DNA of 64,000 nucleotides, from contig OZ231126.1 of NCBI GenBank assembly GCA_965153355.1, positions 84,754,001-84,818,000 on the forward strand, read 5' to 3'. The first letter of the stretch is position 1; each line of letters starts with the position of its first letter. Below are positions 17,341 through 29,210 of the stretch, one piece after another. The position numbers and the translations under genes are program-made. The DNA comes from Flaccisagitta enflata (taxonomy: Eukaryota > Chaetognatha > Sagittoidea > Aphragmophora). The notes under the pieces were generated by a model. The model had not been told where the DNA came from, did not search any database, and saw nothing but the letters and a program-made list of their open reading frames with translations.

Positions 17341-18656
17341 TTCACCGTAACGGCCGTAGTCGTAGCGAATTGCATTGTCTTAGAATTGGGAATTGTTATA
17401 TCGAGATATTCATTATATTGAGATTCATAAGTTTCATTTCCGTCGATGACCCAAGCATCCTTTCGTTTTTCCATTCGGCTTGTCATCCTTTCTTCGGAGT
17501 GACAACAAGTTTCGACCTCCTTGAAGAAATGTACTCATACTCATGAATACAGTGCCGCTCTTTCATCTCGCATTCGTATCATGCCACAAGAATAAATGTC
17601 TACTATTGTACGATTGTACGTGTACATCTTAACTTTTAACTGTCTCTCCATTTTCCTCCCAACCTAGAGCTCTCGCCAAAACTCAGATTCAAGGCTCTTG
17701 GGGCCAGAATGTGAGAAACTCCTGCCCTGGAAGTACTGTCATTGAACTGCTTTAAAAAAAAAACAGCTTTAGATAAAGTCTAAAAATCTTGAAAATCTTA
17801 TAACGATGTACTTTCATCAATCCCTTGAGCTCTCAATCTTAATGGTAGCCGGCTACCTTGGTTGTAGTCTTGCTCCAACTTTTCGTCTGAATCGAGGTCT
17901 TTACGTCCATCATCTTTGTCACCATAAAAGTCCTCATCATCATCATCCTCCTTCTCTTTAGCTCCAATGATCTCGTCTAGATTCCCGACTTGTTCCTTTT
18001 CCGGTCGAACATCGCGAGCGTGTTGTAAGGCCAGCGCCGAGATGGGCTCCATGCCCCACTCCTCTCCATCGACGTCCACCACCTGCGGTTCCTCCGAGGC
18101 ATCCGCCTGCGTATGATTCTCTGCATCTGCCTCGCCATCTTCCGCGTCTGTCCCTTCCTCTTCATTTTCCTCAGCTTCCACCCCGCCTTCGTTTTCGCTC
18201 TTTAGGCTTTCACTTCGATCCTCTTCTTGTATCGCGCTCAACTGAGTATTTCTCTTTGCCGGTAAATTATTATCAAAATCGTCGTGATTGACTCGCCTTG
18301 AGCCGCCGCCGCCGCCACCTCCTCCTCCTCCACCACCGCCTCTTCTTCGTCCCAGCCCCTTTCCAACGACTCCGTCACCCGCCCCGAAATCGTAAAAAAC
18401 ATTAGCGGCCGCCATTTTTCTCTTGGGCAAAAAATTTGTCTTTTGTTTCCCGTTTTGTTTTCGAAATCCCGCTGCGAAGGAGGGCGCATCGTACGCGTCT
18501 ATCTCCGTCTCGTGGTCATCGTCCAAACCATCATCGTCATCGTCATTATCGGTTGGAAATAAGTTGGAGGAATATGAAATGTATTCGTCGATCAGGTCCA
18601 ATAAGATGGTCTCAGCTTCATCAAAATCCTGCTCTTCCATGCCTTCGCCCTTGTAC
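17107..18656 (-). CDS. Two-exon acidic protein, function unknown
   Basis: Exon 1 (18656-17857; first ATG at 18640-18638) ends at a CAAG|GTAGCC donor in phase 1. Exon 2 (17378-17107) follows a CCCAATTCTAAG acceptor with the matching phase and ends in TGA at 17109-17107. Spliced from the ATG this gives 351 residues. The protein has Asp/Glu-rich blocks, a 13-residue poly-Gly run, one further poly-Asp run per exon, and a basic C-terminus (IKMKKRNSQDSHEFDRIM). There is no signal peptide or known domain. Without splicing, exon 1 would read to a stop at about 17798. The frame stays open a few codons upstream of the ATG (YKGEG) to an acceptor at 18657. That acceptor sits next to a 90-bp CT tract (as read on this strand), so exon 1 may be internal. 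Confidence 0.6.
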
Positions 18657-18662
18657 CTTTAC

Positions 18663-18794
<132 letters not shown>

Positions 18795-19189
18795 GAAGAC
18801 AGGCAGATGGACATGAATGGTCAGAATTCCATTGCTGCCAGTTACCACTCTGCCCAATTACTACAAATTATTTGCAGTTCGTTACCAGTGTAAATACGCC
18901 CTCCGTCTGTACATGGCGCGGAATTGCTCTAAGATGCGGACCCACACGGCGGCGATGGCGGTGTTGTTGGCGAAAAACGTGGCAGCACGACAGACACCCC
19001 TACACCGTAAATACCATTTCATAAATGTTCGATTCTATCAACTTGCCTTAATATCTTTGATCCAGATCTGTCCGTCGGTCTGATCGTCCAGATGTAACGC
19101 AAATCGGTCGTCCGTAAGATAGACTCGAATCCCTTTGTTTTCGTTCTGAATGATATTTTGTTTTGATTTTTTGTGCGTCCTCCCCAATT

Positions 19190-19430
19190 AATAAGAGACC
19201 GTGTCCGTTGGCGTTGGATTGTTGGCTGGTCGGTCGGTCGACTGGATGGTTGGTCGGTTGGGCGGTTGGTCGGTAACGCATTCGTAAAACAATAATTCAT
19301 TGATTCATTGATTCATTCATTCATTTGATAATTCATTCATTTGATAATTCATTCATTCATTCATTCATTCATTCATTCATTCATTCATTCATTCATTCAT
19401 TCATTCATTCACTCAATGATTTTATCATTC
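19190..19430. repeat. GGTC-rich relic and (ATTC)n microsatellite
   Basis: 19195-19285 is a family-B-like tetranucleotide core ending in a gtaacgcattcg motif. It is followed by ATTC repeats at about 19298-19420. Confidence 0.7.
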
Positions 19431-19706
19431 ATTCATAACAAAAGTTATTTCATGCTCTCAATCAGACACATTATGGCCTAGTCCTTTTTTTTTTCTTTTT
19501 TTTTTATTTATTTCCAACTCGAATATACAGGCTAAAAAATTCCCTTCCCAGATTCCACACAACATTGTGAAGCAATTAGCTGTTTGCATTTCTCAATCCC
19601 GGATTTGCGTTGGTTAGAATTTTTTTCCAGGTATCTTTATCAAGATTGCAGTTGGCTGTCAACAGTTTTCTTTTTCTCTCACTTGATAAAAGTTTCACGG
19701 CTAATG

Positions 19707-19800
<94 letters not shown>

Positions 19801-19801
19801 A
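19707..19801. repeat. (ATC)n microsatellite
   Basis: About 31 ATC units. The His, Ile and Met homopolymer frames across it are artefacts; I see no larger frame that uses it. Confidence 0.92.
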
Positions 19802-20101
19802 TAACATCATCAATAGCGCAGGAGGGTCGACTGCCGACAAGTTCCTAGTTCTAGCCTGGGCGGGATGTCGCAAATGGCGATTTTGGCATTGTCGGGGATC
19901 CAGTTGACGAAGTGCTTCGAGTTCCGGTCCTTGATGAGCTTCAACGAAGTCTCCACCTCCCTCGTTGACATGCGGCCCCGGAAGATGGAAGTCGCCGTCA
20001 AGAACTTGCCGCGTCGCAAATCAGCAGCAACCATGCGGCACCGAGGATGCAACAACTCACGAACCATGTCAGACACGCGGATCGGGATCTTGATCATGCA
20101 T

Positions 20102-20252
<151 letters not shown>

Positions 20253-20380
20253 GAACATAGGATCGACTTATTTTTTAAATCTCATGCTCAGGGTTGTTTA
20301 AAAGAGAATTATGCAATCACAGAAATTTGAGGAGAGAAAAGAAAGGGAAAAGAAAAAGTCAAGTATAATTTATAAATTGA

Positions 20381-21004
20381 TACACTTTTTTTTATATAAG
20401 AGACAACATTTTTAGTTGCGTGCTACGCGACTCTACATCCCACTTTGTCGGTCTGTTGGTCTGTCGGTCACACATTACTTTTTTTGGGGTTTTTGCGGTT
20501 TTTTGCCTCACTGCTCCTGCCCAAATGATCTGGTGACCTCAATAACGGCTCCTGCCCACCCGCACGCGACTGGGGTAGCCGTGTATCCGGCCTTGTTCGA
20601 ACTCAGCCTGGGTGTTCTTAAATTGTTTGCTGTTTTGAGGCTCAAATTCTCTTTAAGTGTTCTTAATCTTTCAGACGTAAAATATACAAATAAGAATAAT
20701 GATAAATTATTTAGTAATGTTACAAGTACCACTGGTTCAAACTTGTTCATTACCACAGAAAAAATTTGAATATGTTGCTTTATTTAATAGGAAAACCTTA
20801 CAATGAATTTTTAAAAAAAAACTACCAATTTTTCAATAGAAATTGAAAAATCGTCATTTAATCTATTTGGATTCTTGAAAAAAATGACTCAGAAACCACC
20901 AAAATTAAATCTCAGCCTGAGCATTTTCTTATTTTGTTCTTAAAATTTTGGCAAATCTCAGGCTCATGTCTCTTATAAAAAAGTCTCTTAAAAAAAAAAG
21001 TGTA
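20381..21004. mobile_element. TA-flanked TIR element (TACAC family), copy 1
   Basis: Ends TACACTTTTTTTTATATAAG (20381) and the matching complement ending GTGTA at 21004 give a TIR of about 25 bp with TA at both edges, as in Tc1/mariner-type MITEs. It is non-coding. A family-A element is nested inside (20411-20598). Relatives lie at 48234-48661 and 59545-60051. Confidence 0.65.
20411..20598 (-). mobile_element. Family-A hairpin repeat nested in the TACAC element
   Basis: Read on the minus strand: head AACAAGGCCGGATACACGGC, X word AGTCGCGTGC, GACC/GACA core, then a tail hairpin (eroded by one base) and CTAAAA. It interrupts the larger TIR element, so it inserted later. Confidence 0.7.
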
Positions 21005-21059
21005 TAACAAAACGAAAAAAGACCGTAACCACGCAATCCATTGCTTTTCATAGTCTTTG

Positions 21060-21312
21060 CAAGGCCAAGAAGCGTCCTCTATGAATCAATATTTCTAATG
21101 AATAAACGTTTCTTCTACAAATGAAAGTTGATTATTTAATGAATGAATGAATAAATAATGAATGAACAAATAAAGGATTAAATGATTGAATTAGTGCTGT
21201 TTTATTTTGGGGGGGGGGAGGAGAAAAAGCCTTGGGTTACGCGATTTTGACCAACAGACCGAGGAACACGACCTCTTCAGAGTCTTACAGAGATGAGAGG
21301 ACGCATCTAAAA
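21060..21312 (+). mobile_element. Family-D hairpin repeat
   Basis: Head GCAAGGCCAAGAAGCGTCCTC, a spacer with AATGA repeats, a short degenerate core, then the tail GAGATGAGAGGACGCATCTAA. The tail arm GAGGACGC pairs with GCGTCCTC in the head. Confidence 0.65.
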
Positions 21313-21806
21313 ACGGCACGGAGTACGGGCTACAAACCTACGAGGAAACGCACGGCCCATCAATGTACTGAGTTACTCGTACTGATAATACTGACGCACC
21401 AAAGGACTCAATCACAAATAAAGTCGCGTGTAGCTAACAACCGAAGAATGGAAAAGAACTCACGAGAACAGATGAAGAATTGATGGATTTTTTTTCCCGG
21501 GAGCTACAAGTTTATTTTTAGAACTGTAACGAGACCGGATTTGTCATCATTAAAGAGAGAAAAACACGATTTTTCTACTGATCACACGCGCGAGCGCCAA
21601 CTCAAGTCTCAACACGGAACAAAAGTAATGAACGCGGATTGAATTATTAAAGTTGCGCTTGTTAACGGCGTGATTTGAACGTGAACGTGAACGTGAACGT
21701 GAACGTGAAGGCCAAGGTCGCTCTTTAAACGGAAATAGAAAACCACGTTGTCCCGCATGGGCATGTTGAGAGATATTGCTCCTCTCATCATACAGGGTGG
21801 AGGTGT

Positions 21807-22029
21807 AACAAGGCCGGATACACGGCTAACCCAGTCGCGTGCGGGTGGGCAGGGGCTGTATTTGAGGTCACTTGATAATTTGGGCAGGAGCAGTGAGGCC
21901 ATAGATCTATGGAGCGCAAAAACCCAAAACAGACCAACGGACGGATGGACCGACAGACCGACTGACTGACAGACCAATGGACCAACGGACCCACAAAGCG
22001 GGGTGTAGAGTCGCGTAGCACGCGACTAA
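21807..22029 (+). mobile_element. Family-A hairpin repeat, best-preserved copy
   Basis: Head AACAAGGCCGGATACACGGC (21807 on), X word AGTCGCGTGC at 21833-21842, then GGGTGGGCAGG, a GACC/GACG/GACT tetranucleotide core (about 21931-21990), GGGGTGTAG, and a terminal hairpin with arms AGTCGCGT and ACGCGACT. The outer arm plus loop (GCACGCGACT, 22018-22027) is the exact reverse complement of X. It ends CTAAAA. This fits a Helitron/Helentron-like non-autonomous element. Confidence 0.75.
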
Positions 22030-22160
22030 AAACCTCAACTACGCTCATATGACATATTCTGTTCATTGACTGGCACAACACATCGCTCTTTTACACACGC
22101 GTTTGCATCGAGATAAAGTTTGACTGGCAGAGGGTTCAAAGAACTTATAAAGGATGTTTT

Positions 22161-22307
22161 TAGGTGCGACAAAGCACCTCGATAACTGGCTATGTCCGTC
22201 GGTAGGTCGGTTGGTCGGTCGGTCAGTCGGTCGGTTGGTTAGTTGGTTGGGTAACGCATTCGTTTGACGATCCACACGTCGCACCTTATTGGCCTACTTG
22301 GCCTTGA
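22161..22307 (-). mobile_element. Family-B hairpin repeat
   Basis: On the minus strand: head CAAGGCCAAGTAGGCCAATA, X word AGGTGCGAC, a GACC core, then a tail hairpin AGGTGC-loop-GCACCT whose outer arm GTCGCACCT is the reverse complement of X, then AAAA. Confidence 0.72.
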
Positions 22308-22626
22308 TTTTATTTTGTGAGTTGGAGGCCCCATGAGGTGAGTTCATTACATCTACCTTAGCTTTGATATTAAGGAGTGTTCAATGCACCCTTGCAGAGT
22401 AAAATCAGCGAATCGGGGAAAACAAATTTTACTACGATATGAAAAGTCCGTGAGCCTACTTCCGCCTGCCTGTCTTTCGGCTTGTCTATATTTCTTGCTG
22501 TTGTCTGTGTTCATCAAGCCTTAAATACGCTGTTTGTCGTCGTTCCGTCTGTCTCTCGGTCTTTCGGTCTGTCTGTAGGTCTGTTTGTGTAACTTTGTGA
22601 AGTCCCGTTATCCCGTTATTATTCAA

Positions 22627-22791
<165 letters not shown>

Positions 22792-22883
22792 TTCACTTTT
22801 TCCTGTCGCAAATATTGAAACTTTTGTCATTTGATTCTTGAAAATGTGACAGAAAGAGTGGAACTTTGGTGATAAGAAAACAC

Positions 22884-22959
22884 CTGAGAAGAAGAAGTCT
22901 TTGATCTCGCCGGCGACCGCGGGATTAAAGGCACGTAGCTCGGAATCATGAAGTGTAAC
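22884..22959 (-). CDS. Candidate short internal exon
   Basis: 76 nt between a CCATGGCAG acceptor and a TTCTCAG|GTGTTT donor on the minus strand. It encodes VTLHDSELRAFNPAVAG and then EIKDFFFS. The composition is ordinary and protein-like in a repeat-rich background. No partner exon was recognised and the protein family is unknown. Confidence 0.3.
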
Positions 22960-23296
22960 CTGCCATGGAAAGTGCACAAATAGATAACCTTTCTTTTATT
23001 GGGAAGGGATGAGGGGTGGGGGTTGGGATTCGTCAGTACTACAGACAGTATATGCTATGGCATAATCTATTCTCTTTTTGTACTTTTTCAGGTAGGAAAA
23101 TTGCCATTAAAGCTGTCTCTTTCAATTTGCCGATGACTGCGACAGCGCGCGTGCTTGTGTGTGACTGTGTATCTACAACACTCACACAAACACGCCTGTG
23201 TAGGTGAAAGAGCTACATTTGTCTGCAACTCTCCGCGTCTACATGTGAGTCTAAATGTGTGAGTGTGATCATGTGAGATGTGCTCGTTTGTATCAG

Positions 23297-23471
23297 GAAC
23301 TCTCGACAAGGATACGGATTTGACTTATTCAAAACCAACTATGCAAAATCGAGGAATAAGTTTAAGGTTGTGTGGGCAGTGTGGCTAGATGAGGACTATG
23401 AAGAGGTTCATGCTTCAATTGCTTCATGGCTTCTGCGTCGCGGAGAAGGAAGAGAATGTCCGGAAGACTGA
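23297..23471 (+). CDS. Candidate 3'-terminal exon
   Basis: After a CTCGTTTGTATCAG acceptor the frame encodes about 57 residues of mixed composition (including GYGFDLFKTNYAKSRN and WLDEDYEEVHASIASWL), ending in TGA at 23469-23471. It looks like genuine protein rather than repeat, but I recognise no family or partner exon. Confidence 0.35.
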
Positions 23472-23869
23472 TCGTAACACACACTTCACAGACGAATCAA
23501 GATAAAGACTTGGAAGCACATAAAATTCTAACCCCCCCTCTATCTATATTCAATATGGCTAGATCAATTCTTTGAATGTACTATGGGAATCGAAAAAACA
23601 ATATACCACGACAATTTTTGAAGGTCCACCTTGAGCCCCATGTATAACCAATGCTCATTAACCATTCAACTACAATAACCAGATATATATCAATTTCATA
23701 GTGAGTAGTGTGTGTTTTCACTATTAGGTTAGTAACTATTCGAATTTGCACTTCTTTTGGTTAAAAAGGACTTTGATGATATTACAGTGTGTAAAGGGGG
23801 GGCTTGGCGGCCGGATCTTTTTATGCTTCCACACCATAACCATAACTACTGGTTCATCTGTAAAAAGAA

Positions 23870-24300
<431 letters not shown>

Positions 24301-24429
24301 CGATAATGAAAAGTAATGGTCAAAACAAAAATGTCTTACAATAGCCAAATGAGGATAAACAGGAAAGGATGACGTGTTCGGGTCGATGTTTTTTTGTTTC
24401 TTTTTTTTTTCTACCTCCATTACTAGGGT

Positions 24430-24770
24430 GCGCACCAGGTAATCTGTAATGTAAAACAGTGAGATTAAACCCCTAGGTGGCTTGGAATCGCTTGGGTTTG
24501 CACGGGGTTGCTTGGGGTTGTTTGGGGTTGGCTCGGGGTTAGCTCAAAATTATCTGTAGTAAATGAGTAAAGGATTTCTGTCAACCCCAAGCAAACCCCC
24601 AGCAACCCCAAGCAAACCCCGAGCAAACCCCAAGCAAACCCCGAGCTTGGGTTGCTTGGGGTTTGCTGGGGGTTTGCTTGGGGTTTACTCAAGGTTTAAC
24701 CCCGAGCAACCCCGAGCAACCCCGAGTAACCCCCGGGGTTTAATCTCACCCCAGATTACGAGGTGGTGCG
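24430..24770. mobile_element. Inverted-repeat element built of GGGGTTTGCTT units
   Basis: The ends contain a perfect 15-bp inverted repeat (GTGAGATTAAACCCC at 24459-24473; complement at 24735-24749) and a looser outer match (CGCACCA near 24430; TGGTGCG near 24764). The interior is an 11-bp minisatellite, GGGGTTTGCTT, that changes orientation several times. G-runs on both strands could form quadruplex or cruciform structures. Confidence 0.6.
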
Positions 24771-25202
24771 TTTGCATTCACCATCTTATTTGGATATTTT
24801 ATCTGGATATCTGGATTTTCTACATAGTGAATTTACAAAATTTACTACATGAAATATCTCAATATTATTATCCAAATAAAGTATCCGAGTAGGCTGATTA
24901 ATGCAGACACACCTTTAGTAGCTATTTGTCACCTTTTTTTGTAGAGAGAAAAACTCTTAAGGAGATATCACCAGAGAGAGAAAAAGAAGAGAATAAGAAG
25001 AGGTGGAATAGGTGGAATAGGTGGAATATGAGAAGAAAAAGAACGAGAAGAGGTGGGGAAATTCATCATCATGGAAGACTTTTTCAGTAGCAACCTAACA
25101 ACATAAAAAACATGATCAAAAAAACACAGACGAGAAGAAAAAAATCGGTGGATTCCCCGGAGAACAACAAACAACAAGAAAGGAAATCCGGACTAAAGAG
25201 AA

Positions 25203-26010
25203 TCAAAGCCAAACAAGTGACAAAGGGTCACGATATCATTGCAAACGGGTGGGCACTGAGCAAGGACGTCCAACACCCATCCACACCTAATGTCCCCCCC
25301 TCTACATCACACATACACAACTAGTCATCCAAGGATCGCACATGGTCAGCGGTACTCGATGCCATGCTGGGAGTGATCCAGTGAAGAAGTGTAGTCAGAG
25401 CAAGTCAGCGGCCCCAAAAGGCCGATGTCCTGTGGAACACAGGGGGGAATTTCCAGACGTCCTGAGAGGGCATATTTCAGGCTTTAGATGACAGATTTAG
25501 GCCACTGAAGGCATATTTGAAGGCTGGAGGGCAGAATTAAGGCTTGGAAAGCAGATTTGAGGTTTGGAGGGCAAATTTGAGCCGGAGGGCTGATTTGATG
25601 CTCGGAGGGGTAATTGAAGGTCAGGAGGGCAGATTTGAGGCGGAGTGGGAGGGCTGATTTGAAGCCTGGAGGGCTAGATTGAGGGCTGGGAGGGCAAATT
25701 TGAGGCCTTGATGGCCAATGGGGGATAGGGGGATGGACATAAGGACGGAAGGAAGAAAGGACGGAAGGATGGAAGGACGGAAGGACAGAAGGATGGAAGG
25801 ATGGAAGGATGGAAGGATGGAAGGATGGAAGGACGGAAGGACGTGAGGAAATTTCCCCCTGTGTTCTACAGGACATCGGCCCTTCGGGACCGCTGCCCAA
25901 AAAGCACTTAAAACGCTTATTTCCCTACTTTTTGACTTGTGCACACAGACCGACAGACGGACGGACGGACGGACAATGCCTCTTACAGAGTTGCGTGTCC
26001 GCTACTAAAA
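25203..26010 (+). mobile_element. Family-C hairpin repeat with long internal palindrome
   Basis: Head AACAAGTGACAAAGGGTCAC (25203 on) followed by a degenerate X (ATTGCAAACGGGTGGGC). Inside is an inverted repeat of about 40 bp (25412-25457 and 25848-25893; core GATGTCCTGTGG) enclosing a roughly 20-bp minisatellite and a GGAT/GGAC tract. It then rejoins family-C sequence (CTACTTTTTGACTTG), a GACG core and the tail GTTGCGTGTCCGC-CTAAAAA. A related inverted-repeat segment lies at 49958-50345. Confidence 0.6.
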
Positions 26011-26097
26011 AGGCGAAGGGAAAACTAAGGTAGCGAATGAGGCCATGAGGGGGTGGAGGGGGATTGGAAAAGTATATAACTTTGGCTCTTGCAAACT

Positions 26098-26293
26098 CCG
26101 ACTGCTACGCGAATCTACACCCCGCGATGTCGGTTCGTCTGTCGGTTGGTTGGTCGGTCAGTCAGTCCCCTATTTACTTTTTTTCGCGTTTTTTAGCTTT
26201 TTGAGCTTACAGCTCCTACCAAGATGCCCTAGTGACTTTCTCCAGCACTGCTCCTGCCCATCCACACGCAACTGGGGTAGCCGTGTATGCGGC
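26098..26293 (-). mobile_element. Family-A hairpin repeat
   Basis: Minus-strand copy with a head variant (GCCGCATACACGGCTACCCC), CAGTTGCGTG, a GACC core and an eroded tail hairpin. Confidence 0.6.
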
Positions 26294-26519
26294 ATTCTTT
26301 TTTCTTTTTTTTAAATCCCAGGATTCCTGTTGCCTGTTTACTCTATACTGTAACACCTGTGCAGAAATTATTATTAATACAACTTCGACACCTAAAGCTC
26401 GGAGGTAAGTACGGCATACTCTCATCCTAATTAACCAAGGCCAAGTTAGATGAAACTGTAGCTGGAGCTTGGGACCACTGCAGTCGAATTTACTACTGGG
26501 CCAACGGCCAAGTAGAAGT

Positions 26520-26846
26520 ATGCTTTTAACTTTGGGTGTTGTAATCGCAATAATTGTCGCTCAGGGGTACAGTGTAAACTGTATTGTAGATTACAACGCA
26601 CAGTTCAATGTCAAAATAGTCACCTATTTGTCTAACCACACAAGTCCTAACATAGTTTCCAACCTTGGAAATGGGACTGCATTTACTGCGAGCTTCATGA
26701 GGCCGGTGTTGAGTTGGCCGGGAAATCGGAGACAAGTCGTGATACCGGAAATGGCGTTGCTGATCAACAAGTTGAGGTCGTCGAATCGCGGAGCAGACAT
26801 CCCCAAACCGTTGGTGCAAGAAGAGTACAAAGCCTTCGGCGCATAA
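26520..26846 (+). CDS. Possible small secreted protein
   Basis: ATG at 26520 to TAA at 26844-26846, 108 residues. The first 20 or so ([18 protein letters not shown]) look like a cleavable signal peptide. The rest is mixed and hydrophilic, with two N-glycosylation sequons (NHT, NGT) and one Cys. The frame is open upstream of this ATG. A strong splice donor (GGAG|GTAAGTA, 26404/26405) and an acceptor (CCACTGCAG, ending near 26484) lie just upstream and could define a 5' UTR exon. I know no homologue; it could also be a chance ORF. Confidence 0.42.
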   Translation: MLLTLGVVIAIIVAQGYSVNCIVDYNAQFNVKIVTYLSNHTSPNIVSNLGNGTAFTASFMRPVLSWPGNRRQVVIPEMALLINKLRSSNRGADIPKPLVQEEYKAFGA

Positions 26847-27715
26847 TCACATGGATACAATGAATTGACTCGTGTAAGACAGAGAGAGAAATTTAAGTAG
26901 GCTACTAACACGCAACAACTCAGAGCAATTGAGGGAGAGAAAAAAATTGTCAGAAATTTTAATGTCCGTTGAACCCAGCATATCTGCTGGCATGATTCAC
27001 GATTCAGCGGGCGGGGATGGGTGAAAATTAGGCAATTTTAAAATGATGAAAATCCAATAAAACTATACATTATTTTGAAGGTAATACATTATTACTTATA
27101 AATCTATACTTGGATTTCATTAGCAGGTCTCAATTTTTATGCAAATTAGGTTGAAATGAAGAAATGAAAAATTCTCAGGTTTTTCATGATTTTGTTATTT
27201 TCTTTTTTTGACTCAACATAGTTTTGAGTATTTTTATTAATCAAAAGAGCATTATATTTAGAAACCTGTTGGTGACAATCATGAAGGTTGATAGGCCCTA
27301 AAAACCTTGTGTAATGTGTCAGAAAGACTCAAAATAGCCCAAAATAAGTCTTTAATTGATGTTTTAGATGTTTGGATAATTCCTACAAAAACAAATGCTA
27401 AAATTTTGATTATACACTTTAATCTAGTGCAGGAGAACTATTCAAAATATAAGATTAAGGTTTAGGGACCTTTAAGGGCCCATCATGGTGGCTGAAAAGG
27501 CTAAACTAGCCTGAAAACAGTTAGAATCTTAGTATTTTTGAGATATATTGGATCAATTTTAACAAAGTGCTACTTTTTCATTGATACCTGATGCAGTAAA
27601 ACTATCTTAAACAAGATTGACTACCTAGGGGCCCACCAAGGATGCCCAAAGGATTCATATTACCAAAAAGTTATTAAAATCTTATTGTGTTTGATGAATT
27701 AGATAACAGGTTTTA
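26847..27715. other. AT-rich sequence, no gene seen
   Basis: No exon-like frame and no repeat is recognisable here. Confidence 0.5.
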
Positions 27716-27717
27716 TA

Positions 27718-28308
27718 ACAGGGTGTCCAGTAAATTTGGCAAAATCTTAAAGATAGAACCAAAATCTGTTCCCAACTGATAGTTTTTATCCAAATAATGG
27801 TCAACCATAATGGTGTGTTAATTTTGAATACTCATCATCTAACAGGCAGCAAGAATCCATGAGAATAGGTCCGTACAAGGCAGGAAAGGTCTATTTGAAG
27901 GTGTCATGTCAACATTAGCTTTGATGAACAAAAGACAACTGATCATTTATCTCAAGTTATTCTAGCTGAATTTTTCCAATGCCTTGAGCCGATTTTGAGT
28001 AAAAAGGATTGTCCTGCTTCAATGATGTATACCAACCTATTTATTGACCATATTTGGGTGCTTAACTTGATGTCAAAGAGGTCTAGTAAGTTGCTATTCT
28101 CTGCCATATTTTTTTGGTAAAAATTCCCAAAAATTGGAAAGTTTGTCTGAGGCATAATACCTTGCCTTTTAAACCAAAGGAGGCCACATAAAAAACTGCG
28201 CATTCTAACATCTAATAGAACTAACATACCAAATTTCAGCTTACTGGGCTGCCTAAAAGCATGGTTTAAATACAATTTATTTTTTGCCAATTTTATTGGA
28301 CACCCTGT
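27718..28308. mobile_element. Tc1/mariner-type MITE
   Basis: The TIR of about 27 bp begins ACAGGGTGTCCARTAAA (27718 on) and its reverse complement ends at 28308. TA dinucleotides flank both ends (27716-27717, 28309-28310), as expected for a TA target duplication. The 591-bp interior has no convincing transposase; a 112-codon minus frame inside it shows no DDE-type motif. Confidence 0.72.
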
Positions 28309-28360
28309 TAGGAGTGCTGAATTATTTGTTACATTCAGTAAACAACACTACTGGAATAAA

Positions 28361-28551
28361 AACAAGGTCAATTACATGGCTACCTCAATTGCGTGCGGGT
28401 GGGCAGGAAAAGTGAGGCCAAAGACAGCAGAAATAAAACGAAAGTAAAGTGTGGCTGACCGATAGATAGACCAATGGACAGACATTTTAACAAACCAACA
28501 GACCAATGGACCGACAAAGCATGGTGTAGAGTCGCGTAGCAATTGACTAAC
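28361..28551 (+). mobile_element. Family-A hairpin repeat
   Basis: Head AACAAGGTCAATTACATGGC, X variant ATTGCGTGCGGGTGGGCAGG, GACC core and tail GTAGAGTCGCGTAGCAATTGACTAA. The outer tail arm has point changes. Confidence 0.65.
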
Positions 28552-29018
28552 AATAAAAAAAATCATCAGAGATTTTGTTTCACTGAAAGTTTTCATTGCT
28601 TTGCTTGTTATTTCTAAAAGCTTAAAGCTACAAAAACCTGATTGCACTCATCTTGTAGATTTTTTGATGTAGATCCTTTTGTTTTTTGTTTTTTTAAATC
28701 TTTCGCTTTTCAAGAAGCTACGATGATCTAAGAGTAAGCTATGCCTAATTTTTTTAAGCGGTTTGAGCAACAGGATTAAAGATTTTTTTTTTTAAGTAGA
28801 ATACTTGTATTCTTAAAAGAAGTCTAGCTTTTCTTGAAACAGAGATGTGCTTTGTAGAAGGTGTCATTTAACTTATTTTCTAGATAGCACCTTGTAGATC
28901 AAGGTGACCTTTTTTATTCTTGCCACTGTAAAATCTAAATGGTTTGTGATGCTGTATTCTGTCTGATGGCATTAGATCCAATTTTTGCCTTCTAGGAGCC
29001 ACTAATTTTGTGTTGTTT

Positions 29019-29210
29019 TTAGTCGCGTGCACGCGACTCTACAACCCGCTTTGTCTGTTGGTCGGTTGGTCGGTTGGTCGGTCACACTTTTCTTTTTTTT
29101 ATGATTTTATTTCTTTGACCTCACTGCTCCTGCCCAAATGGGCTGGCGACCTCAAATATGGCCCCTGCCCAACCGCACGCAACTTTGGTAGCCGTGTATC
29201 CGGCCTTGTT
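29019..29210 (-). mobile_element. Family-A hairpin repeat
   Basis: A well-preserved minus-strand copy. The terminal hairpin AGTCGCGTGCACGCGACT is a near-perfect palindrome. It is followed on the minus strand by AAAAA; the head is AACAAGGCCGGATACACGGC. Confidence 0.72.

Noticed and set aside
27952-28290. 112-codon minus-strand frame inside the mariner-like MITE
   Set aside because: No DDE/D motif, no helix-turn-helix, and it lies in AT-rich MITE interior; probably chance.
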